In this document: positions 54,594-64,000 of the stretch, piece by piece | Layout: each line of letters starts with the position of its first letter | Numbering within the stretch: the stretch's first letter is position 1 | Assembly: GCF_014356525.2 (NCBI RefSeq) | Contig: NC_052506.1 | Coordinates: 11,265,900-11,329,899 of the forward strand | DNA from: Nilaparvata lugens | Lineage: Eukaryota > Arthropoda > Insecta > Hemiptera > Delphacidae | DNA: 64,000 bases | Direction: 5' to 3' | Program-made: the position numbers and the translations under genes | The notes under the pieces: model-generated | What the model was told of the DNA's origin: nothing | Seen by the model: only the letters and a program-made list of their open reading frames with translations | Database searches by the model: none

Positions 54594-57458
54594 TTACAAA
54601 GTCCTAGCCAGTTCATAGAACTCCTGGAAAGTGTAAATGGGGTTACTGATTAGGAATATCTTCAGCCTCTGCTTGAAAACTAGATTTGGCAAACCTCTAA
54701 ATTGTTCAGAGAGCATATTAAAAAGCTTCACACCAATGAATAGAAATGTTTTTTGCGTGCTAGAATACTCGTAGCGGCTGGTGATCAAATTATTCCTGCC
54801 TCTAGTCTGATGTTCATGAGATACTCCCTGCTCAACAAAACCATTCAAATTCTCCTTCACATAGATCAGACACTGAAGAACAAAAATAGAGGGAAATGTC
54901 AGTATTTCTAATTCTTTGAAGCTCTCTTTGCATTGAGCGCGTTTTGGCAGACCACAAATAAGCCTGATTGCCTTTCTTTGAATACGAAATAGTTTTGAGC
55001 TATATGCCTTTGACCCCCACAGTACAGCACCATAAGACAGGTGTGACTGAATGTGAGCAAAGTAAACTACCTTTAGAACATCAACACTGACACAAGTCCT
55101 TAACTTTCTTAATATAAATATTCCTCTATTAAGCTTTCCAGCGGTTTTATCAATGTGCCTGGACCAACTCAAACAGTTGTCCAGAGTGAATCCCAGAAAT
55201 TTGGCTTCCTTTTCCGCATCTACCACCAGCAGTCTCCTATTATAAGTGAATCTCAAATCTTGAACCTTGTTGGAGTTCACGCACAGCAAGTTTGAGTTGC
55301 ACCACCTCTCAATTGACTGAGTCACCTCTTGTGCAGCAGCATTCAGGGAAGCCTCTGTTGGCGTGCTCAGAAACACACAAAGATCATCAGCAAAAAGATA
55401 ACTCTTAGCTGGAGGGTCAACTATAGTTGGGAGGTCATTAATGTAGATTAGGAATAGTATTGGACCTAATATTGACCCCTGAGGAACCCCATGAGAGACA
55501 GGCAAGTACTGAGATTCTGATCCATTGAATGCAACTTTCTGAAAACGATTGCTGAGATATGATTCAATCATCCTTATGGATCTGGACTGAAACCCATAGA
55601 ATAAGAGTTTATCTAGTAGGAGTTTGTGAGAAACCGTGTCAAAAGCTTTCGACAAATCAAATAACTTAGCCTGAGTGAAGCACTTATTCTCTAAGGAGTC
55701 CAAGCAATCCTTATAGAGATCCTCAGCAGCTCTAATTGTGTTTCTCCCCACTCTGTACCCAAACTTAGAGTTACTAAAAAGACCATTAATCTCAAAGTAG
55801 TTTACTATTTGCATATTCAAAACACTCTCAAGAACTTTGGACACAGTGGTGGTTATATTTATCGGCCTGAAGTTATTTAAGTCGGATTTGCAACCTTTTT
55901 TACGGACAGGTAAGACTTTACTCAATTTTAAAGTCTGTGGAAAAATACCATTAATAATTGAACTATTCACTAAATTTATCAAAGGATCTATAATATAATC
56001 AGAACCCATTTTCAGCATTTTTGGACTTATATCATATACATCTGTGCTATTGCTGGCTTTCATTTTCCCAAGAACACGAGTAACATCGTCTTTTTCAATC
56101 AATTCAAATTCAAACTTAGAAGAGGGTTTACAGTAACCAGAATTTAAAAAATCAATTGGACTACTTGTTGAATTCCTACTTTCAACCTCAGCAACAACTT
56201 TACTAATATTTTTTATGAAGAATTCATTGAACTGGTCTGAACTTAATGGACTATTGTTTTTCACCAACAATGATTTACTAGACTGTTTTTTAATTACATC
56301 CCAGATTGCCTTGCTTTTGTTCTTTGATTCAGAAATTATCTTGTCATTCTTATTTCTTCTGATAGTCTCTAGTTTGTCCCTAAACTCTTTTTTGTTTCTC
56401 TTATATTGTATTTTTATGTCATTATTACCAGTAGCAAGGTAAGCGCTGTACAACAGATCACAGGTGTTCTTTATAGCGAGCAGTTCTAGATTGTAAACCT
56501 TACTGGGTTTGGGAGCAGTTGATTTAATTTTAAGTATTTTCAATGGAAAAGCTGTATCTACTATTTTTTTCAATGTATCTAGAAAGAATGACGTTTTCAA
56601 TTCTAAATTATTCTCTACATACAAACTAGTCCAATTCATTTCAAATAAAATATTTTGGAAAACTGAAATGTTATTATCGTTTATGTGCCGTATTGTCTTC
56701 GTTTCATTAATATTTCCTTTCGTCTGTTTAGTGGAGAGAGTATTCCTGATAACCAGACCCCAATGGTCAGAAAACCATGTTCTCACAACTTCACATGTAA
56801 ATGAATTCTCAGGAATCGTAGTTACAATGTTATCAATACATGTCCCTCCATTTAATGCACTGGGCCTAGTTATACTATTGAAACCCACCCTGAGACCAAA
56901 TGAAACTAAAAGCTCTTTTAACCCTTTAATATTATTATCATCACTCATGAAATCATAATTGAAGTCTGCACATAAAATAAGTCTGTCAGTGTATTTGAAG
57001 GCATTTTCCAATACCCCACTTAGTCTTTCCAAGAATATTTCTAAATTATTGTTGTCAGTGTTTGATCTGTACAGGGATAGGACTATAATATTTGTTTCCA
57101 ATAACTGCACAGCTGTCACTTCCAATACCATTTCTACTGATAACTTGTTTATACTTTCAATTTTTTTGTATTTTAGACCATTCCTTACATATATAAGACA
57201 CCCACCATGCTTCCTGTTACCCCTACAGTAGTCATTACCAACAACATACCCATCAATGCCAAAGAATTCCACCTCACTAGGCTCCAGCCAAGTCTCAACA
57301 ATACAGGCGACATCGACATTGAGTTTTCCAAGATAATACTCTACCGAGTCCAACTTGTTCCTGATGCATTGGACATTCCAGTGAAAGACTGTCATTTCTT
57401 TCTTTTCATAACTATTGTTTTTATCTGAGGAGAATCTAGAATCAATAAAATTATCCAC
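54594..57458 (-). CDS. LINE ORF2: endonuclease and reverse transcriptase
   Basis: This is one open frame of 954 codons. The first ATG is at 57395 (residue 22); the preceding codons are open but begin with GTG. The N-terminal 240 residues are an AP-type endonuclease: N28 in FHWNVQ, E55 in VETWL, YR at 130-131, D165 and N167 in ADFN, D209 in IDN, and D231-H232 in SDHW. The RT lies at about 510-780, with LFDLSKAFDTVSH (D601), HGVPQGSILGPILFLIYIND and the catalytic FADD (689-692), then KFLGFTLD. The C-terminus ends ISNPIYTFQEFYEL. All catalytic residues expected of the family are present. There is no RNase H. It nicks target DNA and reverse-transcribes its own RNA there. No frameshift or internal stop is seen, so it may be recently active. 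Confidence 0.93.
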   Translation of the reverse strand: MDNFIDSRFSSDKNNSYEKKEMTVFHWNVQCIRNKLDSVEYYLGKLNVDVACIVETWLEPSEVEFFGIDGYVVGNDYCRGNRKHGGCLIYVRNGLKYKKIESINKLSVEMVLEVTAVQLLETNIIVLSLYRSNTDNNNLEIFLERLSGVLENAFKYTDRLILCADFNYDFMSDDNNIKGLKELLVSFGLRVGFNSITRPSALNGGTCIDNIVTTIPENSFTCEVVRTWFSDHWGLVIRNTLSTKQTKGNINETKTIRHINDNNISVFQNILFEMNWTSLYVENNLELKTSFFLDTLKKIVDTAFPLKILKIKSTAPKPSKVYNLELLAIKNTCDLLYSAYLATGNNDIKIQYKRNKKEFRDKLETIRRNKNDKIISESKNKSKAIWDVIKKQSSKSLLVKNNSPLSSDQFNEFFIKNISKVVAEVESRNSTSSPIDFLNSGYCKPSSKFEFELIEKDDVTRVLGKMKASNSTDVYDISPKMLKMGSDYIIDPLINLVNSSIINGIFPQTLKLSKVLPVRKKGCKSDLNNFRPINITTTVSKVLESVLNMQIVNYFEINGLFSNSKFGYRVGRNTIRAAEDLYKDCLDSLENKCFTQAKLFDLSKAFDTVSHKLLLDKLLFYGFQSRSIRMIESYLSNRFQKVAFNGSESQYLPVSHGVPQGSILGPILFLIYINDLPTIVDPPAKSYLFADDLCVFLSTPTEASLNAAAQEVTQSIERWCNSNLLCVNSNKVQDLRFTYNRRLLVVDAEKEAKFLGFTLDNCLSWSRHIDKTAGKLNRGIFILRKLRTCVSVDVLKVVYFAHIQSHLSYGAVLWGSKAYSSKLFRIQRKAIRLICGLPKRAQCKESFKELEILTFPSIFVLQCLIYVKENLNGFVEQGVSHEHQTRGRNNLITSRYEYSSTQKTFLFIGVKLFNMLSEQFRGLPNLVFKQRLKIFLISNPIYTFQEFYELARTL

Positions 57459-57486
57459 TATATCTACATAATCTAAATATGGATCT

Positions 57487-58932
57487 CTATGTTTTTGTTG
57501 CCTCTAAAAAAGATCGAGGTCTTGTAATGACTGGTATTTCCATGCTTGGAGATGGAGGCCCAGCCACAACCAAACAAGAGTCACTATCGAAAGATTCAAC
57601 CGCAGGAAGGACAATAGAAGGAGGATTGCCAGCCGAGACAGGAGAAACAGTCCGCTCTCTTCCACCACGCACCCGAGCACCCACCAATAATTCCAACAAA
57701 TCACCTGCAATTCGTTTTTTTCCATGTATATTCAGGTGTAACCCATGTCCAGTATGAAATCGTGCCTGATAGTTCCATACGTTAATCATACTAAGAGAAA
57801 ACTCATGTGAAATCGACTGAACGACACCATTAAAAAACTCTATACATTTGTTGGTGTGTGCTCCCGCCTTCAGATCATACCTGTATGGGATTGTCGATAG
57901 AATCAACTCCACCTCACCCTTCAAATCACCAATCACTTTGCGGAGTTTTGTCACACAATTAAAAATATCACCCTCAGCAGAGGATTCATCAAAGCTGTTT
58001 GTTCCCCCTATAAGAACAATTGTGTCATTCTTTTTTATCTCACCTTGCTTGAAAGACGATACAATGCCATCCAAAATAATATTAATTGGTGTGCTAGATG
58101 CAATAAACGATTTGAACTTTAAACCAGATAATGAATTATTCCTATCCAACAGCTCCCTCAAGCCTCTCACATGGCTGTCTCCCCACAGCCAAACATTGCG
58201 ACAATTGTCAACAGGAACTTTGAAAGACGTATTCCTCATATGAGCAATACTTTTTACCTTTTGTACATTGAAAACAGAACTCATCATGGAGCATGAATGA
58301 AGAAAACCCTTCAGCACCACCCTAGCTCTCTCGACATTGGTTTCCATATCCAACAGTAAGCGTCCATTTTCCTTCAACTCAGACTGCAATTTGGAAATTC
58401 TATTAAGAAATTGTTTTTTCTCGCTGTACATCCCCTCATTCTGAACAACACTAACAGCATGGCAATCGGTATTTTGATTGATATTGTTTGATTCAATCAT
58501 ACTCTCATCCACTATCTCCGTTTGAACTCCAAATTCCCTAACCTCTGCTCTATCATTGAGTTCCATGATCAACTTGTCATTCATGATAGAACGGTCTAAA
58601 GCCGCATTTCGCTGTACCAATAAACGAGAATTCTCCTCCAACAAAAGCTGATTCTCAATCGTTAGCTTTTCAACAAGATTATAACATCTTACACAGACTT
58701 CTTGAGAAACAGATTCATCCATCCTATCGTTGTTGATACTTTCTACAGCCTCTTGACCGCTCAATAATCCCGCCGCATCATATAGCTCAGCCTCTTTGAC
58801 CTGAGAAATAGGGGTAGAAGAATTTGACGCAGAATCACGAACTGAAATAATAACACTATTATTTGCTGTAAGCAGTGACGCATCATCACAGACCAAATCC
58901 TCATAAGTGGAATCATTGTTGGTCTGGGACAC
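57487..58932 (-). CDS. LINE ORF1 with coiled coil and SGNH hydrolase domain
   Basis: This is an open frame of 481 codons on the same strand as ORF2. It has no ATG at its start: the first codon used is GTG at 58932, the frame is open further up to about 59019, and the first ATG is residue 71. Residues 80-125 (CVRC, then a Leu/Glu-rich stretch) and 170-215 look like coiled coil. Residues 245-412 are an SGNH/GDSL-like domain: WLWGDSHVRGL (Ser 253), VLIGGTNS (Gly-Asn block) and GHGLHLNIHG (His 399). The Asp normally three residues before the catalytic His is replaced by His 396. SGNH-type ORF1 proteins are known in CR1-like LINEs and are thought to act in RNA or membrane binding. ORF1 ends inside the open upstream part of ORF2, one base out of frame. 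Confidence 0.85.
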   Translation of the reverse strand: MSQTNNDSTYEDLVCDDASLLTANNSVIISVRDSASNSSTPISQVKEAELYDAAGLLSGQEAVESINNDRMDESVSQEVCVRCYNLVEKLTIENQLLLEENSRLLVQRNAALDRSIMNDKLIMELNDRAEVREFGVQTEIVDESMIESNNINQNTDCHAVSVVQNEGMYSEKKQFLNRISKLQSELKENGRLLLDMETNVERARVVLKGFLHSCSMMSSVFNVQKVKSIAHMRNTSFKVPVDNCRNVWLWGDSHVRGLRELLDRNNSLSGLKFKSFIASSTPINIILDGIVSSFKQGEIKKNDTIVLIGGTNSFDESSAEGDIFNCVTKLRKVIGDLKGEVELILSTIPYRYDLKAGAHTNKCIEFFNGVVQSISHEFSLSMINVWNYQARFHTGHGLHLNIHGKKRIAGDLLELLVGARVRGGRERTVSPVSAGNPPSIVLPAVESFDSDSCLVVAGPPSPSMEIPVITRPRSFLEATKT

Positions 58933-59019
58933 ATCATCACAAGGGGGAGAAATTAAGTATGTTTCAGTGATAAGAGGTTCGACTTTTGTCTGTATTGAAA
59001 AATATCCCTGCTTTGAATT

Positions 59020-59858
59020 TATTTAAATTACTGATTTTGATTCACTGTATCTGAGAACTACTTTCTTTATTTGAAAACATCACCGTGACGAAAGCAATTT
59101 CTAATTAAATCAACCAATCAGAAGCCCGGATTTATTTATGAAATTAAGTATTTTTGAGAACAACCACCTTCCAGATGATCGTCTTGCGGTAAACAACCAT
59201 GGTTGAATGTTCCCTGTTTTAATTGTTTTAAATGTTAAAGCAACTGTCCTAAATAACTGTAAATCAGCACCAATTACCGTTTTTCATACTTTTCTAATTA
59301 ACTACGGAGTGAAGTGGAATATCAAAAATTTCAAACATCGCCGAATTTAGCTGCTAACGTCCTACCTGGACCACACAGCGAGCTGTCCATGTCCGAGGTC
59401 CAGCCAATTTTATCCGACGACATCGAGCGAGTCTGTTTGAATATTTTGTATTGGGCCCAATGCACAGTGCAGTGCATCGTTAAAATATTACATAAGCGCT
59501 AACGTAGAATTATTTTGAAATTGCTAGCCTCCGACGATATTATGAAACTAGTATCAATCTTCATGTCATTTTTTATTTTCCACGAAAGCACCCTGAGTCT
59601 CAGTCGCTCAAGGCTAGTAACTAATTCAATTATCAAATATTATCAAACCTCTTCAATTCAATATCTGGACTTTTTTGAATCAAATATCCAGCTAAAGACT
59701 TTAAATACATTAAATCTCCGAATTACCATCACAGAGTTGAACGTGTTGCACACGTTAAACTTCTATTTTCTGTGCAAAGTTTTGATTCTTAGTGTGCAAT
59801 ATATTTGCAATTTGTAATCAATTCATAGCTATTCATTTTTCCCGTGTTTTGGCGAACG
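59020..59858. other. Unannotated stretch
   Basis: It may hold the LINE 5' UTR at its left. The stretch 59300-59480 is GC-balanced without a recognised gene. Confidence 0.35.
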
Positions 59859-60016
59859 TACTATTAAACGAGCAACTTCTGTTTTCAAATGCTTATGTGT
59901 TTAGCTGTTGAGATGTTTGGATGTTTAGATGTTTATATGTTTGTATTTCACCGGATCTCAAAAGTAGGTTTATGCTTTTGTACTCCTGAGCGAAGCCCGG
60001 TCCCCGATTAGTTATA
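59859..60016 (+). mobile_element. Helentron-like repeat, internally deleted copy 2
   Basis: It opens TACTATTAAACGAGCAACTT, has a GATGTTTA/ATATGTTT tandem run and ends GAGCGAAGCCCGGTCCCCGA. The same ends bound 61197-61835, but the interior is only about 90 bp. Confidence 0.6.
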
Positions 60017-60136
60017 AGTCGAGCAAGGACCTCCTTGAATTATTGGCTGTTGGAGCCAACCGGAAGTGCTGAGCTTGTTGAAACATTTGCAAGCACCACA
60101 TCACACTGCATACTATCACCTGTGATTGGATCTTAT

Positions 60137-60263
60137 TACTTTCCTTGCCCTATTACCATAGGCAAGGAAAGTATTGCTTTCCAAAAAAATAAAAGTACCC
60201 CTATTTCCAAATTCTATACGTTTCAAGGTCCCCTGAGTCCAAAAAAGGGGTTTTTGGGTATTG

Positions 60264-60316
<53 letters not shown>

Positions 60317-60892
60317 AGTGTATGTGCGTCTGTGTACACGATATCTAATCTACCAATTAACGGAATGACTTGAAATTTGGAACTTAAAGTCCTTACGATA
60401 TAAGTATCCGACACAAACAATTTCGATCTGATGCAATTCAAAATGGCGGCTAAAATGGCGAAAATGTTGTCAAAAACAGGGTTTTTCGTGATTTTCTCGG
60501 AAACGGCTCCAACGATTTCTCCCCATCTATGCAAAGTTTCATTTTAGATTCCCAATTATCAGGCTTCAGATACAATTTAAACAAAAACAATCAAGTGGAG
60601 TAGATCAAGCATGAAAATCTCTACAATTAATGTTCAGACATATTTTCACCTAAAATTGAGAATAAGCTTTTAATTCGAGAAAATGTGATTATTCAATTGC
60701 AAATTATTGTTGATTCTATTAAATCATTCACTAAGAAGAGATAGCAGACCTCATGTATGTCTCCAGCGTTATTGCCCTGTCACCAGCTGGCTCAAATCTT
60801 TGAATAGTAGACTTGAGATGCGCGGGAACACTAGCTTCAGGTGATCAATTTTCATTACGGCAAGGAAAGTTGTGTGAGTGCGCCACACCAGA
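60137..60892. mobile_element. Interspersed repeat with GGCAAGGAAAGT ends
   Basis: The left end is a perfect hairpin, TTTCCTTGCC ... GGCAAGGAAA (60140-60171). The right end repeats GGCAAGGAAAGTTGTGTGAG (60859). The interior has TTTCAAGGTCCCCTGAGTCC, then a GT microsatellite (60266-60308), then GGAAACGGCTCCAACGAT. It is non-coding. It resembles a repeat I associate with hemipteran genomes; class unknown. Confidence 0.6.
60266..60308. repeat. GT microsatellite
   Basis: About 20 uninterrupted TG dinucleotides followed by TATATATA, at a fixed place within the surrounding interspersed repeat. Confidence 0.95.
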
Positions 60893-61196
60893 TTTTTTAT
60901 TGAATTTTATGAGGTCGGTGTGATTGATTCGAAAGGTGAGATTAGGAGACACCCTGCGTCAGTCTGTTGCCTTAAATTATTATCTGAATCTATAAGATCA
61001 GCAATCAGCAAATTCAGACGTGGAGTGACCCCGCCTCCAAGACTGATTACTCTGGACTCATTTAATTCATTTTTTAATTCATTCATTAATCTTCCTATTT
61101 TCATTCATTAATCTCCTGGGCTAAGGTGAACCTCAAACTCCAAGGGGAGTTTAATATTATCATCACAAGATAATAGTCCCCAAGGAAGCTCATCCT

Positions 61197-61835
61197 ATAC
61201 TATTAAACTAGCAATTTTTGTTCATATGTTCATATGTTCATATGTTCATATGTTTAGATGTTTATACTCGTATGTTTATATGTTTATATATCTATATGTG
61301 ACTGGATCTCGAAAACGGCTCTAACGATTCTCACGAAATTTGTAAGAAAGTGGGTTTATGATATAAAAATTCGATTGCACTAGGTCTCAACCCTGGTATA
61401 ACTCGCTGAAGGACATTAAAAGGATAAATACGTCCTTGGAAAAACAGCTGGACATTTTTGCGTCTGTTCTTGATGTAAGTGAGTGAGCGAGTGCATGTGT
61501 GTGGAACTGAGACAAAATTATGACTCAGCTGTTGAAATTTTGTAATCATTCAATCAGTGCCGGTTGTACAAGAGCCGGTTAAATTTTAAAACTGAATAAT
61601 TCCAGTAGAACCATTTTGATAAGCTATCTTTTTGAAATGGTCTTCTCTGATTTGGATTAAAATTTAACATGCTTTTGTGAAAGAAATTTTTGCATTCCTC
61701 TGGGAATCAATCTCAATCCACTGTGATTAGATAGAACATTTCTGTATGAACTATGAATATATTATAATTTCTTCTTTCGTGATAAATTTCATATGCTCTT
61801 GTACTCCAGAGCGGATCTCAGTGCCCCGATATTTA
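61197..61835 (+). mobile_element. Helentron-like repeat, copy 3
   Basis: It starts TACTATTAAACTAGCAATTT, then four GTTCATAT units and related heptamers. The core GATCTCGAAAACGGCTCTAA and ACTAGGTCTCAACCCTGG matches 26616-27030. It ends CCAGAGCGGATCTCAGTGCC plus CCGATATT. No coding is seen. Confidence 0.65.
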
Positions 61836-62442
61836 TATGAAAGTGGTTACCCCCAGGAAGATCATTACAGTACATTGTTGGCTTATTTTATGTACTGGGA
61901 GCACCATTCCACTGAAATTCAAAAACGTTCCCCTCCACTTAACAAAACAAAATATCACGAATGTTCTGGATCCAGGAAACGCGCTTATTCTGCCGCTGGA
62001 AGTGCGCTCGTTTCGGCTATTAATTGATTATAAAGCTACAGTGGCAGTATCTGCTTCCTCCAGGTTTCGGGGTGTGATGACAAAAGTCGTCCCCCTGACG
62101 GGACTGCCGCCCCAGACTTTAGACAATATGCTTTGTGAGCAGGAACGAGCGAGCCCTTTGTCTCCGGCAGTTGGCACACAAAAGCTGCTATTAGAGGCGA
62201 TACGATTGTACTGAAAGCCAGACGAATCTGCCTGCTCTCCGGAAAGCAAAGAATGCGTCAGCAAATATGACTCGCGTCTTGCCTCTCCAATTTCGATTGC
62301 CTAATTGGACAATGTGCTCTAAATTCATCCAGCCGCTACAAAATTGGTTTATTGTTAAGGTAACTGATATATTATAGTAGTCATCATGATTATTGAACTC
62401 ACGGCAGATCACAGATAACCTACTTGAATGTTTCTTGGTAAT
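61836..62442. other. GC-richer repeat-free island
   Basis: The stretch 61950-62330 stands out in composition and lacks repeats. A 125-codon plus-strand frame (61837-62214) shows no recognised domain. It is a candidate host regulatory or exon sequence. Confidence 0.3.
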
Positions 62443-63022
62443 GTTTCTTTCCCCACACACGGACCAATAGTCTATGTGGGGAAATATTTATTCTCTGGAA
62501 ATATTTATCATTGAATTGTAATGTAAATGTTTTATTAATGTATTTTTTGATGGAAATAAATTGAATTGAATTGATTGTAGCATAGAGAAACAATAGCGTA
62601 CGTAGATATCCCATGGTATAGGACGCTTATGTCGCAACTTTTACTGTTATCTCAAGCCGATTACTGTCGATTATTGTCGTTTTTTACTGTTTTGACCAGG
62701 TAAGAGTGTATGAGTGGCACAATATGAGAGACTACCGGCGTCATAAAGCTTCACGGTAAACAACTACGTGGACTATCGGCTTGAGATAACAGTAAAAGTT
62801 GCGACATACACTCCCTATACCATGGGATATCTACTTACGCTATTGTTTCTCTATGCTACAATCAATTCAATTCAATTTATTTCCATCGAAAAATACATTA
62901 ATAAAACATTTACATTACAATTCAATAATAAATATTTTCAGGAAATAAATATCTCCCCACATAGACTATTGGTCCGTGTATGGGGAAAGAAACTTATGCT
63001 ATTGTTTCTCTATGATTGTAGT
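62443..63022. mobile_element. MITE A in a LINE tail, with an inverted copy of the flank
   Basis: Order: LINE 3' end (62443-62572), GATTGTAGC, MITE A (62582-62854), then the exact complement GCTACAATC and an inverted copy of the same LINE 3' end (62864-62990). A second MITE A terminus (about 62993-63013) and GATTGTAGT follow. The outer GATTGTAG words (62573-62580, 63014-63021) look like the original target duplication. So the MITE gained an inverted copy of its own left flank before its right end. Confidence 0.8.
62582..62854. mobile_element. MITE family A, copy 3
   Basis: It has the same terminal inverted repeats as 24238-24508 (ATAGAGAAACAATAGCGTAC at the left, complement TTGTTTCTCTAT at the right) and the CCATGG and AGTAAAAGTTGCGACATA blocks in both arms. 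It is about 273 bp and non-coding. Confidence 0.9.
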
Positions 63023-63440
63023 TTACTCAAAGGAGTAGAGAACAATAATCACAATGTAAATTCCACTATTCTTGTGTTGATAATAAATTACATCGCATTT
63101 TAATTTCACGACAGTTTAAATTCCAAAAAAAATAAATAGTAATTCACCTATTCGGTATGAGAAATTCAATTCCGTACATAGATTTTCAAAAGCACTGTTG
63201 AGAGATACTTTTAAAAAATGTATTGAATAACTTGGTTCCATTATGAGCTTTACAAAAAACATCAAAAACATTTTCAATGTTTTATATTCGTGCCAATGAA
63301 ACATTTTCATTTCATTTCATTTTGCTATCTAAAAATTAGGAGTCTAGAAATTCTCTCACCATAATCTCCACCATGAACACAGATTCTTCACAAGAATACT
63401 GTCTAGGATTCTCCACATCAAGTCAAGTTCAAGTTTCAAG
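63023..63440. other. AT-rich stretch
   Basis: ATTTCATTTCATTTC at about 63309 may be a retroelement tail on the minus strand. Nothing else was seen. Confidence 0.35.
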
Positions 63441-63590
63441 TTCAATCAAGTTTTATTGAACAAAATATTTACATTGGAGGTCCCACTAAACCCGAAGGTT
63501 TTTCAGTAGGTGCCTATATAAGTAAATATAAAATCGTACATTACAAAGAAACAAAATTAACAAATTTGATAAGAGGAAGAGAAATGCTTT
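63441..63590 (-). mobile_element. LINE 3' end, copy 2
   Basis: On the plus strand it reads AATCAAGTTTTATTGAACAA, TTGGAGGTCCCACTAAACCC and GAAGGTTTTTCAGTAGGTGC, matching 37240-37395 closely. The tail side has TTCAAGTTCAATC. Confidence 0.75.
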
Positions 63591-63829
63591 TTTCACATTC
63601 CAAAAGAAATGAACAACCCTGTAATTTCATGACATAATGGTAGAATAGCCTCAAGATTAAGGTAACATGAGTATAATTTGTGGATTCAAGTGAAATTTTT
63701 TTGTGATTGTGAAGGAAGATTTTTGTTTGGATTTGTATTTTGAAATTAATTAATCAGATAATTTCAATATTATTGTAGTACATACATTCTTGGGACTCAA
63801 AATAGTGTGCGAATTAAGTTATAATTTAC
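63591..63829. other. AT-rich stretch
   Basis: No supported feature. Confidence 0.35.
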
Positions 63830-63945
63830 ATAACCTCTAGACTGTGTATTCCAAATTAAGGTTTAAAGCAGTTTTGGGCGAATGCCTGTTGTTTTTGTCT
63901 TTATTGTATCTATTGTCTATGAATAAATGAAATGAAATGAAACAT
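63830..63945 (+). mobile_element. LINE 3' end with GAAAT tail
   Basis: ATAACCTCTAGACTGTGTAT ... GCAGTTTTGGGCGAATGCCT parallels 5270-5440 and 37064-37180. It ends with ATGAAATGAAATGAAAC, a pentamer tail. Confidence 0.6.
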
Positions 63946-64000
63946 TAATAGCATGGATAACAGGTTATAATTTAACCCTAACAACTACCGAAGCTTCAAG

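Larger units (their letters stand above)
54251..59019 (-). mobile_element. Near-intact CR1/Jockey-group non-LTR retrotransposon
   Basis: The element reads ORF1 (SGNH hydrolase), ORF2 (endonuclease and RT), a 3' UTR of about 310 bp and a TTCTA pentamer tail (54254-54279 on the plus strand). A short 3' tandem tail instead of poly(A) is usual in CR1/L2-type LINEs. The 5' limit is set by the last in-frame stop before ORF1 and is uncertain. The absence of an ATG at the start of ORF1 hints at slight 5' truncation. No target duplication was identified. Clade placement within CR1/L2/Kiri is not resolved. Confidence 0.9.

Noticed and set aside
56215..58243. Several 70-150 codon plus-strand frames across the LINE
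   Set aside because: Antisense shadows of ORF1 and ORF2; no independent motif.
60035..60534. Open frames containing poly-(CV) or poly-(HT)
   Set aside because: Caused by the GT microsatellite inside an interspersed repeat.

Overview
The window reads as a stretch of a large, AT-rich arthropod genome, most likely an insect and plausibly a hemipteran such as a planthopper or leafhopper. The reasons are the low gene content, the dense and nested transposable elements, the tRNA-derived SINEs, the Helitrons, the non-LTR retrotransposons with short microsatellite tails, and the insect-style TATA plus TCAGT promoter. The species call is inference from repeat style only. No prokaryotic, organellar or clearly viral sequence was seen.

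Only one host-gene piece is well supported. It is a minus-strand promoter and first coding exon (about 6030 down to 5859) that encodes a signal peptide and ends at a consensus splice donor. A second, weaker promoter plus noncoding first exon lies on the plus strand at 9008-9117. No further host exon could be recognised, so most of the window is probably intergenic or intronic. Several less AT-rich islands without repeats (about 13.6-14.1, 21.6-22.3, 25.8-26.2, 28.1-28.4, 32.2-32.6, 36.3-36.7, 38.2-38.7 and 61.9-62.3 kb) are the likeliest places for host regulatory sequence.

The rest is mobile DNA. The largest element is a minus-strand non-LTR retrotransposon (about 54.25-59.0 kb). It has an SGNH-hydrolase ORF1, a full endonuclease plus reverse-transcriptase ORF2 with all the usual catalytic motifs, and a pentanucleotide 3' tail. 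Broken relatives lie at 14.4, 20.3-20.8, 24.1-25.5, 38.9-39.7, 41.8-42.0 and 47.4-47.7 kb, and several 3'-end-only fragments are scattered through the window. Two Helitrons in opposite orientation (20.13-21.36 and 23.06-23.73 kb) carry unusual palindromic 3' ends. Three Helentron-like copies lie at 26.6, 59.9 and 61.2 kb. Many MITEs are present, and four have clear target-site duplications: 8 bp at 2.09 and 50.88 kb, 9 bp at 24.24 kb and TTA at 16.48 kb.

A striking feature is the number of long palindromes (5.5, 6.9, 15.1, 17.0, 30.8, 32.8-33.4, 36.0, 48.7, 49.8 and 62.4-63.0 kb). Those at 32.8-33.4, 41.4-41.8 and 42.8-43.1 kb, with a single site at 34.9 kb, share a motif resembling the hammerhead-ribozyme core of Penelope-like elements. 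Nested insertions can be ordered because related copies elsewhere in the window preserve the empty sites. I found no convincing new multi-gene system. The most unusual items are the inverted-flank MITE composite at 62.4-63.0 kb, the ribozyme-like palindromes and the SGNH-bearing retrotransposon.
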